From assembly GCA_025331125.1 (NCBI GenBank), contig JAOALB010000239.1, forward strand, positions 1-54,672: DNA of 54,672 bases, given 5' to 3'. The notes beneath the pieces are model-generated. The model was not told the DNA's origin, ran no database searches, and saw only the letters and a program-made list of their open reading frames with translations. Source of the DNA: Mycogone perniciosa (lineage: Eukaryota > Ascomycota > Sordariomycetes > Hypocreales > Hypocreaceae). Of this stretch, positions 23,845-35,951 are shown piece after piece; position 1 is the stretch's first letter; every line of letters starts with the position of its first letter. Made by a program: the position numbers and the translations under genes.

Positions 23845-23884
23845 CTACCCGTTGGTGTAGTACTTCGTGAACACCAACGGGTAG
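23845..23884. promoter_or_regulatory. Hairpin 2, perfect 14-bp inverted repeat
   Basis: CTACCCGTTGGTGT (23845-23858) pairs exactly with ACACCAACGGGTAG (23871-23884) around a 12-base loop, AGTACTTCGTGA. The stem sequence is unrelated to hairpin 1, but stem length and the close spacing are alike. No T-run follows, so it does not look like a terminator. Confidence 0.7.
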
Positions 23885-23899
23885 TTAGAACACCAAGTA

Positions 23900-26700
23900 T
23901 CATAGCTATATCCGCCATAAATATTAGCATCTATTAGTTGATATTGGCTTCTGTCAGCTAGTACAGGGAAATACCACATTCAAATAACATTCACAAAGCC
24001 ATTTTTGCATCTGAGTTCTGCAGATGGGTAAATCGGGCACGATAATGTTAGTTTTTTATTCATCACTGAAGCCCAATTGACTGAAGTGATACTCTACTCC
24101 GTAATTGAGTAGTTATCAACAGCTACTAGTCCGTACTAGTAACAGTAATACTCGTAGTAATGGTAGTAGAATACTCTGGAAATTAAGTTTCTATTTAAAG
24201 GAGAATGATTTACTCCGTAAATGCTGACGCATTATTTGCGGGCGCTTTAGTTCAGAATTTGGCTTGGTAACTTGGTAAAAGGAAACGATAGGCAAGGGCT
24301 ATTGGTCGAGAGCTGCACTGATGGCGCACGAAGGAGTTAGCTTCATTGGCTTAAAGTGACTCAGTTTCGCGACGTGCGGGCGGAGTAACCCATTTTGGAT
24401 CTCTTAGTCGGCAACTGGAGCTCAATCCCGATGGTGTTCAAAGGGTTTTCTCAGCTACTTGTCGTAGGCATCATAAGTTGGCCCTCACCAGCGCAGCATG
24501 TCTATCAATCAGCTGCTTGGTAACTCAATAGAGGTAGATTTGACTGCACAGATGTTTGCTTAATTTGTCAATTTTTTAGATAAAAGAGACTCCATAGTAT
24601 AACAAATTACCTTGGTACGGAATACGCGTATTGAACATATTGCGTAAAATTGTGGCTGAAACACAGAACTTAATCAAGCTTACGAGTATGGAGTATACAA
24701 TCAGCCTACGGAGTATATTATCCTTAACTCTATTTACCGAACCAATACCCCTTTGGCAATAGTTGCTCTTTTAATTACATCTATCAAATCTTAGGGCTGT
24801 TCGCCCAGGCGTCCCTTGAAAGTCAGAATGGGAAGACTGCTGAGCAGGGTCCAATGATGGCATTCCCACCTAGAGGGTCTGCTACACAAGTTCACTCAGC
24901 CATGCCATGACGCGGAATAATCTTGCTAGGCTTTCACTTTCTATGTGGTTTGAACAACGAAACTTGAGAGGGAAATCCTCTATTCCTTCTTAATCCCCAC
25001 TGTAGTGCTTAAGACAATCCACCTGCCAAAGCCGGTAGGTAAATTCCCCTCGTGTCTCTTGTACTGCCTATCATCATTACTTGGTGAAAGTCATGCAATG
25101 ATGAACAAGTTTGGACAGCCTGGTGATGTGGGCCACCAGGGTGTTGCGGACAATGTAGAGGAGGCACTCACAGATTAAAAAGACTGATGATTTCATTTGT
25201 CGTCAACAATCTGTAGAACTTGCCCAATATCAAACGCTAGTCAGGGGAAGCCTTGGCGATGGATCAGTGTTGCATTAAGGCCAAGCTAGACTTGGTGTCT
25301 CCGAAGTTAATTACTGGAGGCGCAAGCAAAGACCCCAGTAATTATAGCAGTTCGCACGCAAATATTATACTTCTTCGGCCCGTATCGGGCGAATGCTATC
25401 TACTCTTCGCACATCACCTGTAAGTTGTGGGGGAAAGTTGCCAATGATCCATGTTCATAGCCATCCATTTCTCCTCCCTATTAATTACCTATACATGGCT
25501 GGGTGGCAGTAAACTAACATAAAACCGTAAGCCACACCTTGCCCGACTTGGAAGCTTTTTTTCCCAGAATGTCAGATACCAAGTCTCACTTTTCTCATTA
25601 AGGATGTAATATTTTGACGGAGCCTGCCGCACATTACTCCGGAGTCTCACAATGGATCTCTAGCTAAGCTAGGGCTGTATGATTTCCTAGACCTCCTGGT
25701 GCCAAGAAACCTGCACTAGTATAGTGATGTTCCTAGTTAAACCGCTATAGTCATGGCCATCTTGGCAAAGGATTTCGGTGCACTAGACATTTAAGTACTC
25801 AGTTCACATGACCTGTATTACTCCTCGCTTCTTCAACCACGATAGCCACAATTTATAAAGTATGCCAGCACATGTGTAAGGACCATATGGGAAGCGTGTT
25901 TGAGCGGAGACCATTAACCTCCAGTTAAGCCTGTGAAACAGATCGTTTAGAAACCGAAAAATGGTTCGATTTATGCAAATGAGGCGGAATGTGGATGCTG
26001 CCGCTGCAAGTGCCGCTGTCAGCCCTCCTGTTCCACTACCTCCAGTTTGGGGAAGGGATCTACCATTAGATCTGCTACCTACTAGATAGATTATAGACTC
26101 CAGACTGCTCACTCTGACTCACAGCCGCCAAGAGAATGAATACACATAGACCCGGCTAAACGTACGCAGATGTGCTTCTGGACACGAAACCGAATTCAGC
26201 GCGATTCCGAGTTTTTACTGCCTTGGAGGATGAGTCGTCCTTTACGAAGCTTCCGAATGAGGAAGCATTCCATCTCTTAACCATATAGTAGAATATAACT
26301 CAGGAATTACAGGAATTACAGGACGCTATAGAGATCACAAAACGTACAGGAACCCTACTATTCTCATATATTCTCTTATTCTTCGTTTTCCTTTCTTCAA
26401 TACAATCCATTAGGAGCTGCGCCCGCAGTCAATCCCGCTGCTTACATGCAAAGCTCATGTGTCGTAATCTGTGGAAACTCAGAGCTGCGTGATACCTAGG
26501 CGCCCGTCAGATGCAGCTACGCGTATGTATCAAAACCCCTCAGTGAGCTGTGTCCCAGTACATGGATCTATCAGCTGATAAATGGGCCCGTTGACCCTGT
26601 GGTACTCAGCTCAAGCATGTGAGTTATATGGGCAAATCTAATAGCTCGTCTACTGTGAAACCTACTCGTGGAAAGGTGTCGGAAAGGACATTGCTGATCT
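23900..26700. other. Intergenic region, no supported gene
   Basis: Contains several TACTCCGTA-type words (near 24097, 24207, 24620, 24690, 24712) and a tandem AGGAATTAC AGGAATTAC near 26302. A 102-codon minus frame (25804-26112) has no recognisable motif. The word at 25683-25701 repeats one at 16349-16367. I see no tRNA and no promoter I can name. Confidence 0.45.
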
Positions 26701-26711
26701 TGCTAATCCCA

Positions 26712-27220
26712 CTAACAGCCGAAAATGTGAAATCTTACTGTCGGACAAAGCATAGGTTTAGAGGGTTTTGGTACAAAAAGCTGCTTGTGTAGATCTTTTG
26801 TAAGCCTGCTCCGTAAGTTGAATTGGTGGATAAGGGCAAATTGCTCGAAGGCGCGAGGATAGATGCCAGAGAACCCCAAGTCATGAATATTAATTCGCTC
26901 ACCAACATTGATGCTGAACCAGGCTAGATCGCAATAACAAATGGAAAGTCGCTCTCCTTGCAAACTGATTCTATCTGGGCGCTTCGCCTCCTTCAACTTG
27001 TTGTTATCCAGTCTTCTACCTCCTTGAGGTCATCATCACACAATTCAACACTGAGGTCATCTAGTGAGCCTCTACCGTAACATTGTCCCCATATTGCGTG
27101 GAATTTCTGATGAATCGTTACGGATTCGGAAGTCATGTTTTCTGGCAGCTTCAGTAAGCAATAATGACAGAATTTCCCCGGTATCGTAAGCTCAAATGCC
27201 ATGACTCCTGGCCAGGCCAT
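26712..27220 (-). pseudogene. Possible gene remnant, unrecognised, frameshifted
   Basis: Two minus frames abut at about 26995. The upstream one reads FELTIPGKFCHYCLLKLPEN and ends in a Glu/Asp-rich DDLKEVEDWITTS. The downstream one continues in another frame with RISLQGERLSICYCDLAWFS and INIHDLGFSGIYPRAFEQFA. No splice pair is evident at the junction, so a frameshift is the simpler reading. The Cys-X2-Cys and codon-like composition suggest a former gene; the family is unknown. Confidence 0.3.
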
Positions 27221-28570
27221 TTCCTAAAAAAGCAGGTTGGATAATAAGATGCTTCAGATTTCAGTGCCGCCGCGGACCTGCAGGAGTGCCCACTGTCAGC
27301 AATGACGCCATGGGTCCCTTGGTGGTTATTCTAATCGGATCTACGGAGCATTCGTGCCGTGGCTAGGATCTGGAGGTTATTGCATGTTCCCGAGAACAGA
27401 AAGATCCGTAGCTAATATCGAGAATAGACTACAGTCTATACCAATATCATTATTTCACACTGTTTTTCTGCTCACTAGTTATATCCATCGTGTGCTAAAC
27501 TATCCCATGTACTAGCATACGACATACATGGTATGGTATACGTGTGCGGAATGCATTTAGAGTCCATCTCACCAACCGCTAAAACTATTAATTGACACTA
27601 AGATCCCAACTTCCAAAGTAAACATGTTGGAACTCCCGGCAAAATCCATCTCGCAAGATAAATATCCGAGTCCCACTTTGCGCCATTAGCGATCTTGCAT
27701 GCCAAGCTTTACAAACCAGACGATTTCGAAACGTGCCATCGCCATTGTATCAAATTAGCAAGGTTATAGATTTACCCTGAAAGCTTATATGTGTACCTAC
27801 GTATGCATGTCAGCCGTGTCATTTACTATCCACTCTTCCTCTTCCTAGGATAGCTCGGTGGCTATGACGAACATGGCTTACATAGGTGCAACTTCATCGC
27901 CAACGTGTATGTCCCTGAACGTCGTTTGCCAAACATGGCAGGGTAGCATTTGAGTAGGGATAACTCGGCAGAGACTCCAAACCCAAGTTAGGACAGGGCT
28001 ATTCTGAGGATGACGGGTAAGCGACAGCCAAGCAAACAAAACGTGCCGTGAGCACGGGATATACTGCAGCAGCTTGATTCGATCATCAGGGTTCTCTCAA
28101 CAATCCAGCCATAATGCCTTGTTAAGGCTCACCTTCCTGTTCTAGACTTGCAAAGATGCTTTGACACCTTGTTGGTTCTCCATCATCTGTCTCTCCAGGT
28201 CCTCGTCAAGAACACGAGCACTGCCCATGTAACGTTTGCCGTGAGAGCTCACCTCATTGTTCCCAGTAGCTTCTTGTCGTCCATCAGGAACACTCTCAGC
28301 TCTATTTGTCATTCGCTGACCGTGATGCGTGGTTTCACCAAGCCTTGACCTTCAAGGGAAAGAGAAGTCTTTCAAATGGGCACAACTCATATGGCTGTGA
28401 TGATTGTAACCATGCTGGCATCGAGGTGATTTGACAACACCCCCTGGGCCATGAATCGCGTCATGATGGAGACTCAACGTGCAAGTCGGTCTGCCAAGTC
28501 GGTCAGCGAAGTCGGATCTGAACTTGTAGGCGGTGGTATCAAGACGTGAATCAACATCCAAGATCTTGGC
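27221..28570. other. Intergenic region upstream of the expansin-like gene
   Basis: No gene supported. The promoter of the gene at 28738 probably lies in the 3' part. Confidence 0.45.
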
Positions 28571-28579
28571 TATATAATA
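28571..28579 (+). promoter_or_regulatory. TATA box of the expansin-like gene
   Basis: TATATAATA about 160 bp before the start codon, followed by a C/A-rich leader (CACCAAACCACAACTCC and similar) of the kind seen in strongly expressed fungal secreted-protein genes. The transcription start is inferred to lie about 30 bp downstream. Confidence 0.5.
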
Positions 28580-28737
28580 CCCTCGCCAATCCCTCAAGGG
28601 TCATACTTTCCAATCCTCACCAGACACACAGTCCTCAAGCAACCAACTCCAAGCAACTCACCAAACCACAACTCCTCCACCACAACCAACTCTTCAAATC
28701 TCTTCTCTTTCCAATCCCCCAACTTCCAAACATTACA

Positions 28738-29121
28738 ATGGCTGGCTTCAAGTCCCTCATCGCCCTCGCCCTGGCTTTCACTGCCACCGCTGCACCCGTC
28801 ACTGACACCAACACTGCCGATCTCCAAGCCCGTCAGGGAGGCGGCGACATCACCTACTTCAACCCCGGCCTCGGCGCCTGTGGCTGGCCGAACGGCGACA
28901 ATGACTACATCGTCGCCGTGTCCGCCGGACTCTTCGACTCCCAGCGCCCCTGCGGCAACAGGATCAACGTCTCGTACCAAGGCCGCACCATCAACGTTGA
29001 GGTCGTCGACCGCTGCGCCGGCTGCCAATTGAACGACTTAGACCTTTCGCCCGCAGCTTTCGCCGATCTCGTCGGTAGCCTTGATGCTGGCCGTGTCCAG
29101 GGTTCTTGGACCTGGGCTTAA
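28738..29121 (+). CDS. Secreted expansin-like protein, RlpA-like double-psi beta-barrel
   Basis: The open frame extends upstream of 28738, but I start at the ATG at 28738 because it begins a signal peptide (MAGFKSLIALALAFTATAAP) and is preceded by a C/A-rich leader. The 127-residue product has a likely propeptide ending LQARQ (Kex2-like LQAR). A short double-psi beta-barrel follows: GGGDITYFNPGLGACGWPN, then PCGNRINVSYQGRTINVEVV and DRCAGCQLNDLDLSPAAFAD, with the conserved DRC and the Asp of the LDLSP segment. These motifs are typical of fungal barwin/expansin-like proteins annotated as RlpA-like or as riboflavin aldehyde-forming enzyme-like. The family acts outside the cell, probably on wall polymers without hydrolysis; no cellulose-binding domain is present. 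Single exon, high GC and C-biased third positions suggest strong expression. Confidence 0.9.
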   Translation: MAGFKSLIALALAFTATAAPVTDTNTADLQARQGGGDITYFNPGLGACGWPNGDNDYIVAVSAGLFDSQRPCGNRINVSYQGRTINVEVVDRCAGCQLNDLDLSPAAFADLVGSLDAGRVQGSWTWA

Positions 29122-29805
29122 GCATCGAGCTTCTTGATGCTTGGGGGCTCTTCTTTTATGCTTCTTTCAAGAGCCCCGCTCAACTAAGCATTCGAGAATA
29201 TTTTGATTTGAGTCTCAATGACTCTTTCTGGGATCGGTTGATGATTTCTTTGGTTTTATTCCTCAATAGTTCACGAAGGGGGTGTCTGTATATACGCGAG
29301 TTGGGAGGCGGACTATTGAAGAAGAGTTAGTTGAATGCAAGTACAGTACCTAGGTACTTCGTATAAAATGCTTGGTTGCCTTTCGCAAAAGTGACTAGTC
29401 GGCAATGTTACCTAGGTTTTGATCAAGCATATAAAAACCGGTTCCACGTACGGAGTACTTTCATAGCAATAGACACACCTTAGTAGTCACGGAGTTGTAT
29501 TCCTCAAAGCAAATATATATGCAAAGCCCATAGCCTCGAGCCAATACGCGCCTGCCCTGAGATCCTTAATTCCTAGTTATACATTTGCCTAGAAAAGACT
29601 TTTATGCAATCCGCAATATGTACACACCCGAACAAAAAAAAAACCCTTGCGAACAAAGGAAATTCACCCTTTACCTGGGATCAGGAGTCATATTCAATGC
29701 TCTGATCCCAATTGGTATCTCATATAACCTTGAAAATACACAGGAAAAGACCCCTTCTCTCTACGCACACGCCTGCCAGCGGTTCTTGTAGGTAGAGCTC
29801 AGTCT
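29122..29805. other. Convergent 3' intergenic region
   Basis: Lies between the 3' ends of the expansin-like gene (+) and the CM1 gene (-). It contains TACGGAGTAC at about 29450 and an A-rich stretch near 29634. No gene seen. Confidence 0.45.
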
Positions 29806-32695
29806 CTAGCCGGCTCTGTTCTTAAGGCCACTAGTCGCCCGTCCAAACCCAGGCAACCATTTCCTCCGCATTCCCGTGCCCGACGGTGCTGGAGCAGTTT
29901 GCGGGGGCTTCTGCAACGTTGGTGTTTGTGGTCCACCTGCACACAACTCCGTAATTTGCTCCGGAGCACTGATTGATGGGGGTATACAGTCCGGTGCTGC
30001 TTCCGCTCCTGCCGTGTTTCTCCTCATCTGCCGGGGGTTCAGCATGATGGGTGGAGGAGTTGCGCCTGTGCGATCTTCGTCATCCACAGCGCCAGTCCTG
30101 CCAGGCCAGATGGGAGCGCCCATGTTCTGGAGGTTCTTTGAGGTGTCCACATTCGCTTCCATTGGGCTTTGTGGTGCGCTCTCTGACGCACTGGTGGGCG
30201 GACAACCGACCAAGGACCGACGGAACAGTCGGTTGAAGCCACTTCGGGGTCCTTGTTGACCTGTAATAGGTGGGTAGTGATTCTTCTTTTGATCACTGTG
30301 TGGTTGAGGTGGCAGATTAAACTGTTGCTGTTGCACCGGTGTTCGTATATCCATTCTGACACCATCGCTCTGCCGCCTGATATGTCCCTGTGTCTGTCGC
30401 GGTCGTTGGACAGGAGAGTTCTGCCATGCTTCTGGCTTTGGCGAGTTCTGAATGATGGAGCCAGATGTGGACACCGTGCGTGCGTGCAAGCTAGATCTCC
30501 TGTCTGGTGGCAGAGGCCCAACCTGCAATGTGCCGGCATTTGCGGCGTAGAGGGCTTGACGCAGGGAGAATAGGTCGTTCATGTAGTTAGCATCAGGACC
30601 AATGCCTTGTGTCCCCGGTCGCATACTGTTTTGCCCAAACATCGTCTCCGGAGCCCATCCGCCCTTGGAGGTACTGTTGGGAAAGCTAAACAGGTCTGGA
30701 GAGGCACGGCCACCATCTCTGGTTGGTTTGGCACTCTCTCGCATCCAGACGTCAATGCTAGACTGCAACGAACGGCCATCGGACCCATCATCGCTATCGC
30801 TATCCCAGCCATTGCCACGCTTTTGAGAAACAGTTGTCTCGCTGGCGGAACGGGCGCGGTGAATGACGGCTTCTTGGCTGTAAACTTGGCTTACCCTGGG
30901 GTCTCTCACCATACCTTGATCCACGACATGTCTTGGCTTCTCCTTGAGTGATGCGCCGGAATGCGGGACAGGATACCTACCATTTGCGACATCCGCGTCA
31001 TAGATGACAGAAGAACGCTGATTCCTCATCTCATGTTGCTGTGCTAGAGAGTCATTGGAGTTCCTCATGCGATGCAGCGTAGAGGTGGAGATGGTATCGG
31101 GAGTGGGTGGGAAGGCTTGCTCGTGCAGTCTCACACCACCAGGCGCATCCGTGAGCACTCTCCTTAAAGCCTCCCGCTTTTCTTCCCTGGTAAGTTTGCG
31201 GGGTGATGTGTTCGATGGCGTCGGTTGCGAGCCGCGTCTTTCCCTGCCCTGATCCACCGGACGGAATCCTTCCTTCAGCGTCATACGGGATTGGTCAAGC
31301 TGCTCGATTTGTTGTAGTGGAGATTCATGACGTATGATGCCTGAGATGGACTGGAATGGACCAGATGTATGGTTCCCCCGCAGGAAACAATTGGCAGTGG
31401 CTGCTCGAACTGGTAGCACTGTCGGTCGTCCTTTCGACATGACATGGAGGTCATCCGTGTGAGTCATGGGATGATTCGCGTCAACACCGTCAAGGCTCAA
31501 TGGCTTGTCGATTGGCGGAGGGAAACCGTTGTCGTGACTCTTCTTACCATACACACTTGCAAATGAGCTCTCACTTAGGACGCTCAGAGTAGGACTGGCC
31601 AAGCCATTAACGGGGATAGCCTCAGCCTCTGGCGTCCCTTCCATGACGCGTGATAGACTCAGAACACTGCCTCTAACACCGAGATACACATTACGCAGGT
31701 TCTCAGTATTCTCGCTCCGCTCGGATAAGAAACTGGGCATGCGGTTGATGACCTTGACATCGTCCTCCAACTTTGTGACATCCGGGTGGGAGGATTCGGG
31801 TGTGGGATTTCTGTATTTCGCTTCGAAGTCCCGAGGACAAAAGAATTCCTCTCGCTCGACATGCTGGACCATGCTCCGCTCACCAAGGAGTCGTTCTACC
31901 TTGGCTTCCAGCTCCACAATCATGGCGACGGCCTCCTCGACGGCCTTGTCACGCTTCTCTAGCTCTTCTAGCAGGGAATCATTGATCTCCTCAGTCTGTC
32001 GCTTGTCGTTTTCCAGATTTTCGATCCGTGATTCCAGGGTCGTCTGTTTTTCGCGACGATGGTACAATTCTAGCTTGAGATCAAAATTTTGTTTGTGAAG
32101 AGTAGACATCACCTAGATATATGTGTTAGCATTGACTTTGCACATGGGGTTGTCAGGTTCTTACCTGCTCCATCTCTTTCAACCCCAGTCCCGGTCTCTT
32201 TGGTGGTTCGGCGCCGGTGCTTGACCTTGGCCGCTGGCCGTCGGACTCTCCTGACCTCAATGGTGAATCCTGGGCGGTCCTGCCGAGATCCAATGATGCA
32301 CTCATATCGGTGTTGATTCTTGATAAGGTTGGTGGATGTCCCATCTTCTCGCTCTCCGCTTTGCGTTCTCGCTGAAGCTTCTCCTGCAAGAATGTTGATA
32401 TGGCCTGCTGCCGTGTGGACTCTGCGCTTCCTTCTCTAGACAACTGCGGCGCATGTCGTGCGGTAGTTCGAGGTGAACCGGGAGGTTTGTTGCAAGCATT
32501 GTGATAAAATCGATGGACCGGATGCGAGTTGGAGAGCTGAGGTGAGGTGGTAACTTGCGTGGTCGAGCTGTTTGCACTCTGAGACGTCATCCTGGTGTGT
32601 GTGGTGCTGTTGGAAGATCGAGAAGAGGCGCGAGGGTACGGAGGGTACGGAGGTCGGAGAGGCCTTTGAAGGCCTTGAGGCTGAGAGGGATCCAT
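29806..32695 (-). CDS. CM1 (centrosomin N-terminal motif, Cnn_1N) protein
   Basis: Two exons: 32695-32165 and 32112-29806. The 52-bp intron (32113-32164; GTAAGA, GCTAACA, TCTAG) falls inside the key motif, joining KEMEQ to VMSTLHKQNFDLKLELYHRR. That is the CM1/Cnn_1N signature, used by Mto1/ApsB- and Pcp1-type proteins to recruit or activate gamma-tubulin complexes at microtubule-organising centres (established). The 945-residue protein has a disordered N-terminus rich in Pro, Ser and Gln (1-170), CM1 and a coiled coil (about 172-275, ERLLGERSMVQHVE), then about 650 low-complexity, Ser/Pro/Arg-rich residues with scattered basic patches. The short coiled coil differs from the long coiled coils of ApsB/Mto1, so I give no symbol. 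A role at the spindle pole body or septal organising centre is inference. Confidence 0.85.
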
Positions 32696-35600
32696 TATGA
32701 GGATAATTAAACACTGTAAAGCTTTATCGTCTCAGGTAGGTGTTGAGATGTAAAACCACTTAGTGAGTCCAATTTCCAGACGTGGTACAAGCCAGGAATC
32801 CAAGTCACGTTGATGCCTGCACCAAAACAACGAGTTACTGCAAAATCCGAGTTTGCGTACTCGTGGGGTGTGCCATGCAGTGAATGCAGCGTTCAAAATA
32901 TGGGGTATCCAAAAAAACGCGCTGCGGTCAAATCACATAGATCTTCAGACACGCTGGTGAGAGGCAAAGTAAAGCATATCGCTCGAGGACGGCTATTAGC
33001 GTCGGTTTCGCGATTGCGTTTCGGCGCGCGTGTCGTTCACAGCATGGCAGGGGATCCAGCTCCAGGCCAGGATATCACACCCGTTGAGCAGCTAGTAATG
33101 GCGAGTGGGGAGCAGCCGTTAGAAATACTATCGGGAGCACCTCAATGGTTCGTTGGCGGTGCTAGATGGTGATGCTCTGTTGTCTGGACGACTTGCTTTG
33201 GGCAGTGTGTTTCAGCAGAGCGAAACCGACAGAATGGACGGTGTCTGTTGACAAGTCGATGCCCTGCGTCAAGTGATACGGTCGCAGAAACTGGGGAGAG
33301 ACAGGGCGAGTCGAGGGAGGAATGGAGGGTTCGACACTGGTGAGATCGTAAGGTATGCTTGCGGCGTAATCGACCAAGGCCAGAGGAATGACCAAGGACT
33401 GTGGCTTTGCTAGTACAGACAAGGGGGAGAGTCGACACACAGCACAGGGAGAAGAAGTGTGGATGCCCTTGCAGAGCTCGAGGAGGAGTGGCTGTGAGTG
33501 ATTGATGATGCTTGGGTTTTCTTCTTCGTTGCTGAACTACGAGCAGTAGTAGCAGTGGTAGTAGTTCTAGTAGGACAAGTAGGATAACTGTCTACGAGGG
33601 GTTGCGCAGGGCGGACAAGTACCTGCATGTATGTACGAGTATGGAGTGCATACGGAGGACTTAGCACTACGGAGTACTCGTACTTTCTCCAGGGATCAGC
33701 AGCCCGTGCTTAATTAGTGCTGTGGGCGTCACTGTTCGCCACAAGCCGGGCTGCCAGGCACAGAAATTGCAGCGGGTTGATTGTCTTGTGATAGGAGGTC
33801 ATGGGCGATAGCTGGTTACATGGCCTTGTTCCTCCGTGCCCACGAAATGAGCTGTCACTCGCAATCGTCTGCAACCACTTTCGCCCCAGCTGAAATTGCT
33901 CGTCTCCAAGTAGTACTCGTACTCATACTACTATTATTTGAGAATACGATGACCAACATGGGCGGCCTACCGGATAATCCTCGTCACGTTCAGTGTAACT
34001 TACTTTCATTGCCCTTTTTCCTCTTACATCTTCATCTTCGCCCGCCAGTTCGCAGCTAGCAACTAGCTGACCACCAACTCATGCATCTCCCCTTTGTCTT
34101 TTTTCCTTCGTCTATGCACATGCTAACTCAGGTCCTCCAAACAGAACCCGACCTTGAAACGAAAAAAGAAAAGAGTGCTATATAAGAGCTCCACTGGTCC
34201 ACCAAGCTGCATACATCCATCATGCATCCTGCAGGGCGGTTCCTCGGTCCCCTTTTTTTTCTTTCTTCGCATGCAGGGCCTAAAAAGATGCCCAGTCCAA
34301 TCAATGAATAGCATTTCCACAGCGTGGCGGGGGACTATTCCGGGGGTCTATGCCCCTGGATCCGGGCTTGCGGTTCGGAGAGGTGACGGAGCTGTGCTGC
34401 TCATCAATCAAATATTTCCCCCACTGTGACATTGGATTGATTCGCTAAGCAGGGGTTGACGGATTTAAAATGGCTCCGAGAAATCAGCCTGTCCTGGCGT
34501 GTCCTGTCGTGTTCTGTCATCATGGTGCATGAAAGCAGAGAAGCCCTTGCCTGCGGTTTATTTTCTTGCCCCTCCAGTTACCATGAGCAACGGAGCGAGC
34601 CTCAAAGCTGTCGCATCGTCAGCTGATTCTCCATTAAAAGGCCCATTTTTCTCGCGGTTGTGGCGACAAGTTCTCAGTATTTGAAGGACCGCGTTCCCGC
34701 ATTACAAAGAGCGAAAAAAAGAAAAACAATCCTTCCTTCGGGCCGCTCACTATTCGACATTGTCCAGCGCACGCCTTTTCTACCGGCGCCTTCACTAGCA
34801 ATCGCCGGACGCGTGGCGAAAACGTCGCGAAACAATCAGGACAGGCTGTGGCGTCCACTGGAGACGAGCCGTTTCTTGTTTGAAGGCAGGGGTCCGTCGG
34901 CTCTTATTTTAGGGGCAATGTCCGCGCTCCCGAAGCCATAAAAAACGCGCGACGTTTTTTTTTTTTTCCTCTTTCTTTTCCTTCATTTTCGTTTCAGCCT
35001 TTCGGCTAAGTAGACCATGTGGCAGCTATCAACGTTCGGCTGTCCATTGGCCTGTTAAAGGTTCTGACTGATCGCGTTGCTATTTTATTAGCACAAACGG
35101 CCACTGGTTTTTTACCTTCTCCTGGGACGCGTGAGTTGTGCTGTGCTCGCAATCATGATTCGTGTTCATATTTTGGTCCTCACCCAAGCAAGGTAAGCTT
35201 TTCTCATTTCTACCACATCCTCCCTTTTGACATGATGTTTTGCAATCTCAAGTATTTGCTACTTCAGAGCCTTCATAGGCAATGAGACAACTAATCACAC
35301 CAATTGCCCTGATCCCCCATATTCTTCTTACTCCCTTGTTCCTCAATCCCTGGACATGGAACAACAATGCTGACAAGTTGAAGGCCCCGGAATAGATCCT
35401 TGACATCACTTCCTAGCCTAAACGTCTAGGTACACGATGTCGTCGTTATACCCGGTGTTCCGCTCAGGCCGAAACCATCCCTGAAGTTTGAACATCTCGT
35501 ATTTGCCGGCATGCCGAATGTAAATCCGTGCTACTATGCCTATTCTTTCTCTCATGCTATGACCACTGAAGACGGCGACTACCGAGTCCTGATTATTTAC

Positions 35601-35951
35601 ATGCCCCGCAGCTGACCATCATCCTCCCGTTGTATCAAAAATAGCACATGGCTTGTAATGGCCATGGATGTTCCGGAGTCCGTAATACTCTTACCACATG
35701 CAGATAACTCAGCCCACGTTCCTGGGTGTAAGGCATTGTCGTCAAGCACCCTCGTAGCGATTCTCAATCAGACATGCTTGGTGGAGAGTAAGAAGTGTTG
35801 TAGATACAGGAATCAATATATTTCATCTCCATTGTCATGTCCTCTGCCCCAAGACAAGACGTCGCGCATCACACATGCTCAGTTAGTAGCCTATGATGCC
35901 CAGATCCCAAAATCCTAAACGCCATCCTTCGTTAAATGCTTTTTCGTTCAT
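32696..35951. other. Intergenic region upstream of the CM1 gene
   Basis: About 3.2 kb without a supported gene. It holds TACTCCGTAC-type words near 33645-33680 and homopolymer tracts (T-run near 34956-34970). The first few hundred bases presumably form the CM1 gene promoter, and the part near 35.9 kb the 3' end region of YOS9. Confidence 0.5.

Noticed and set aside
25804..26112. A 102-codon minus frame.
   Set aside because: No signal, motif or splice support; consistent with chance in this intergenic region.
33300..33345. GGTTCGACAC resembled a tRNA B box.
   Set aside because: No matching A box or cloverleaf could be folded around it; no tRNA is supported anywhere in the window.
34996..35030. 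TTTCAGCCTTTCGGCTAAG looked like the start of U2 snRNA.
   Set aside because: The GTAGTA branch-recognition sequence and the rest of U2 do not follow, so this is a chance hairpin.
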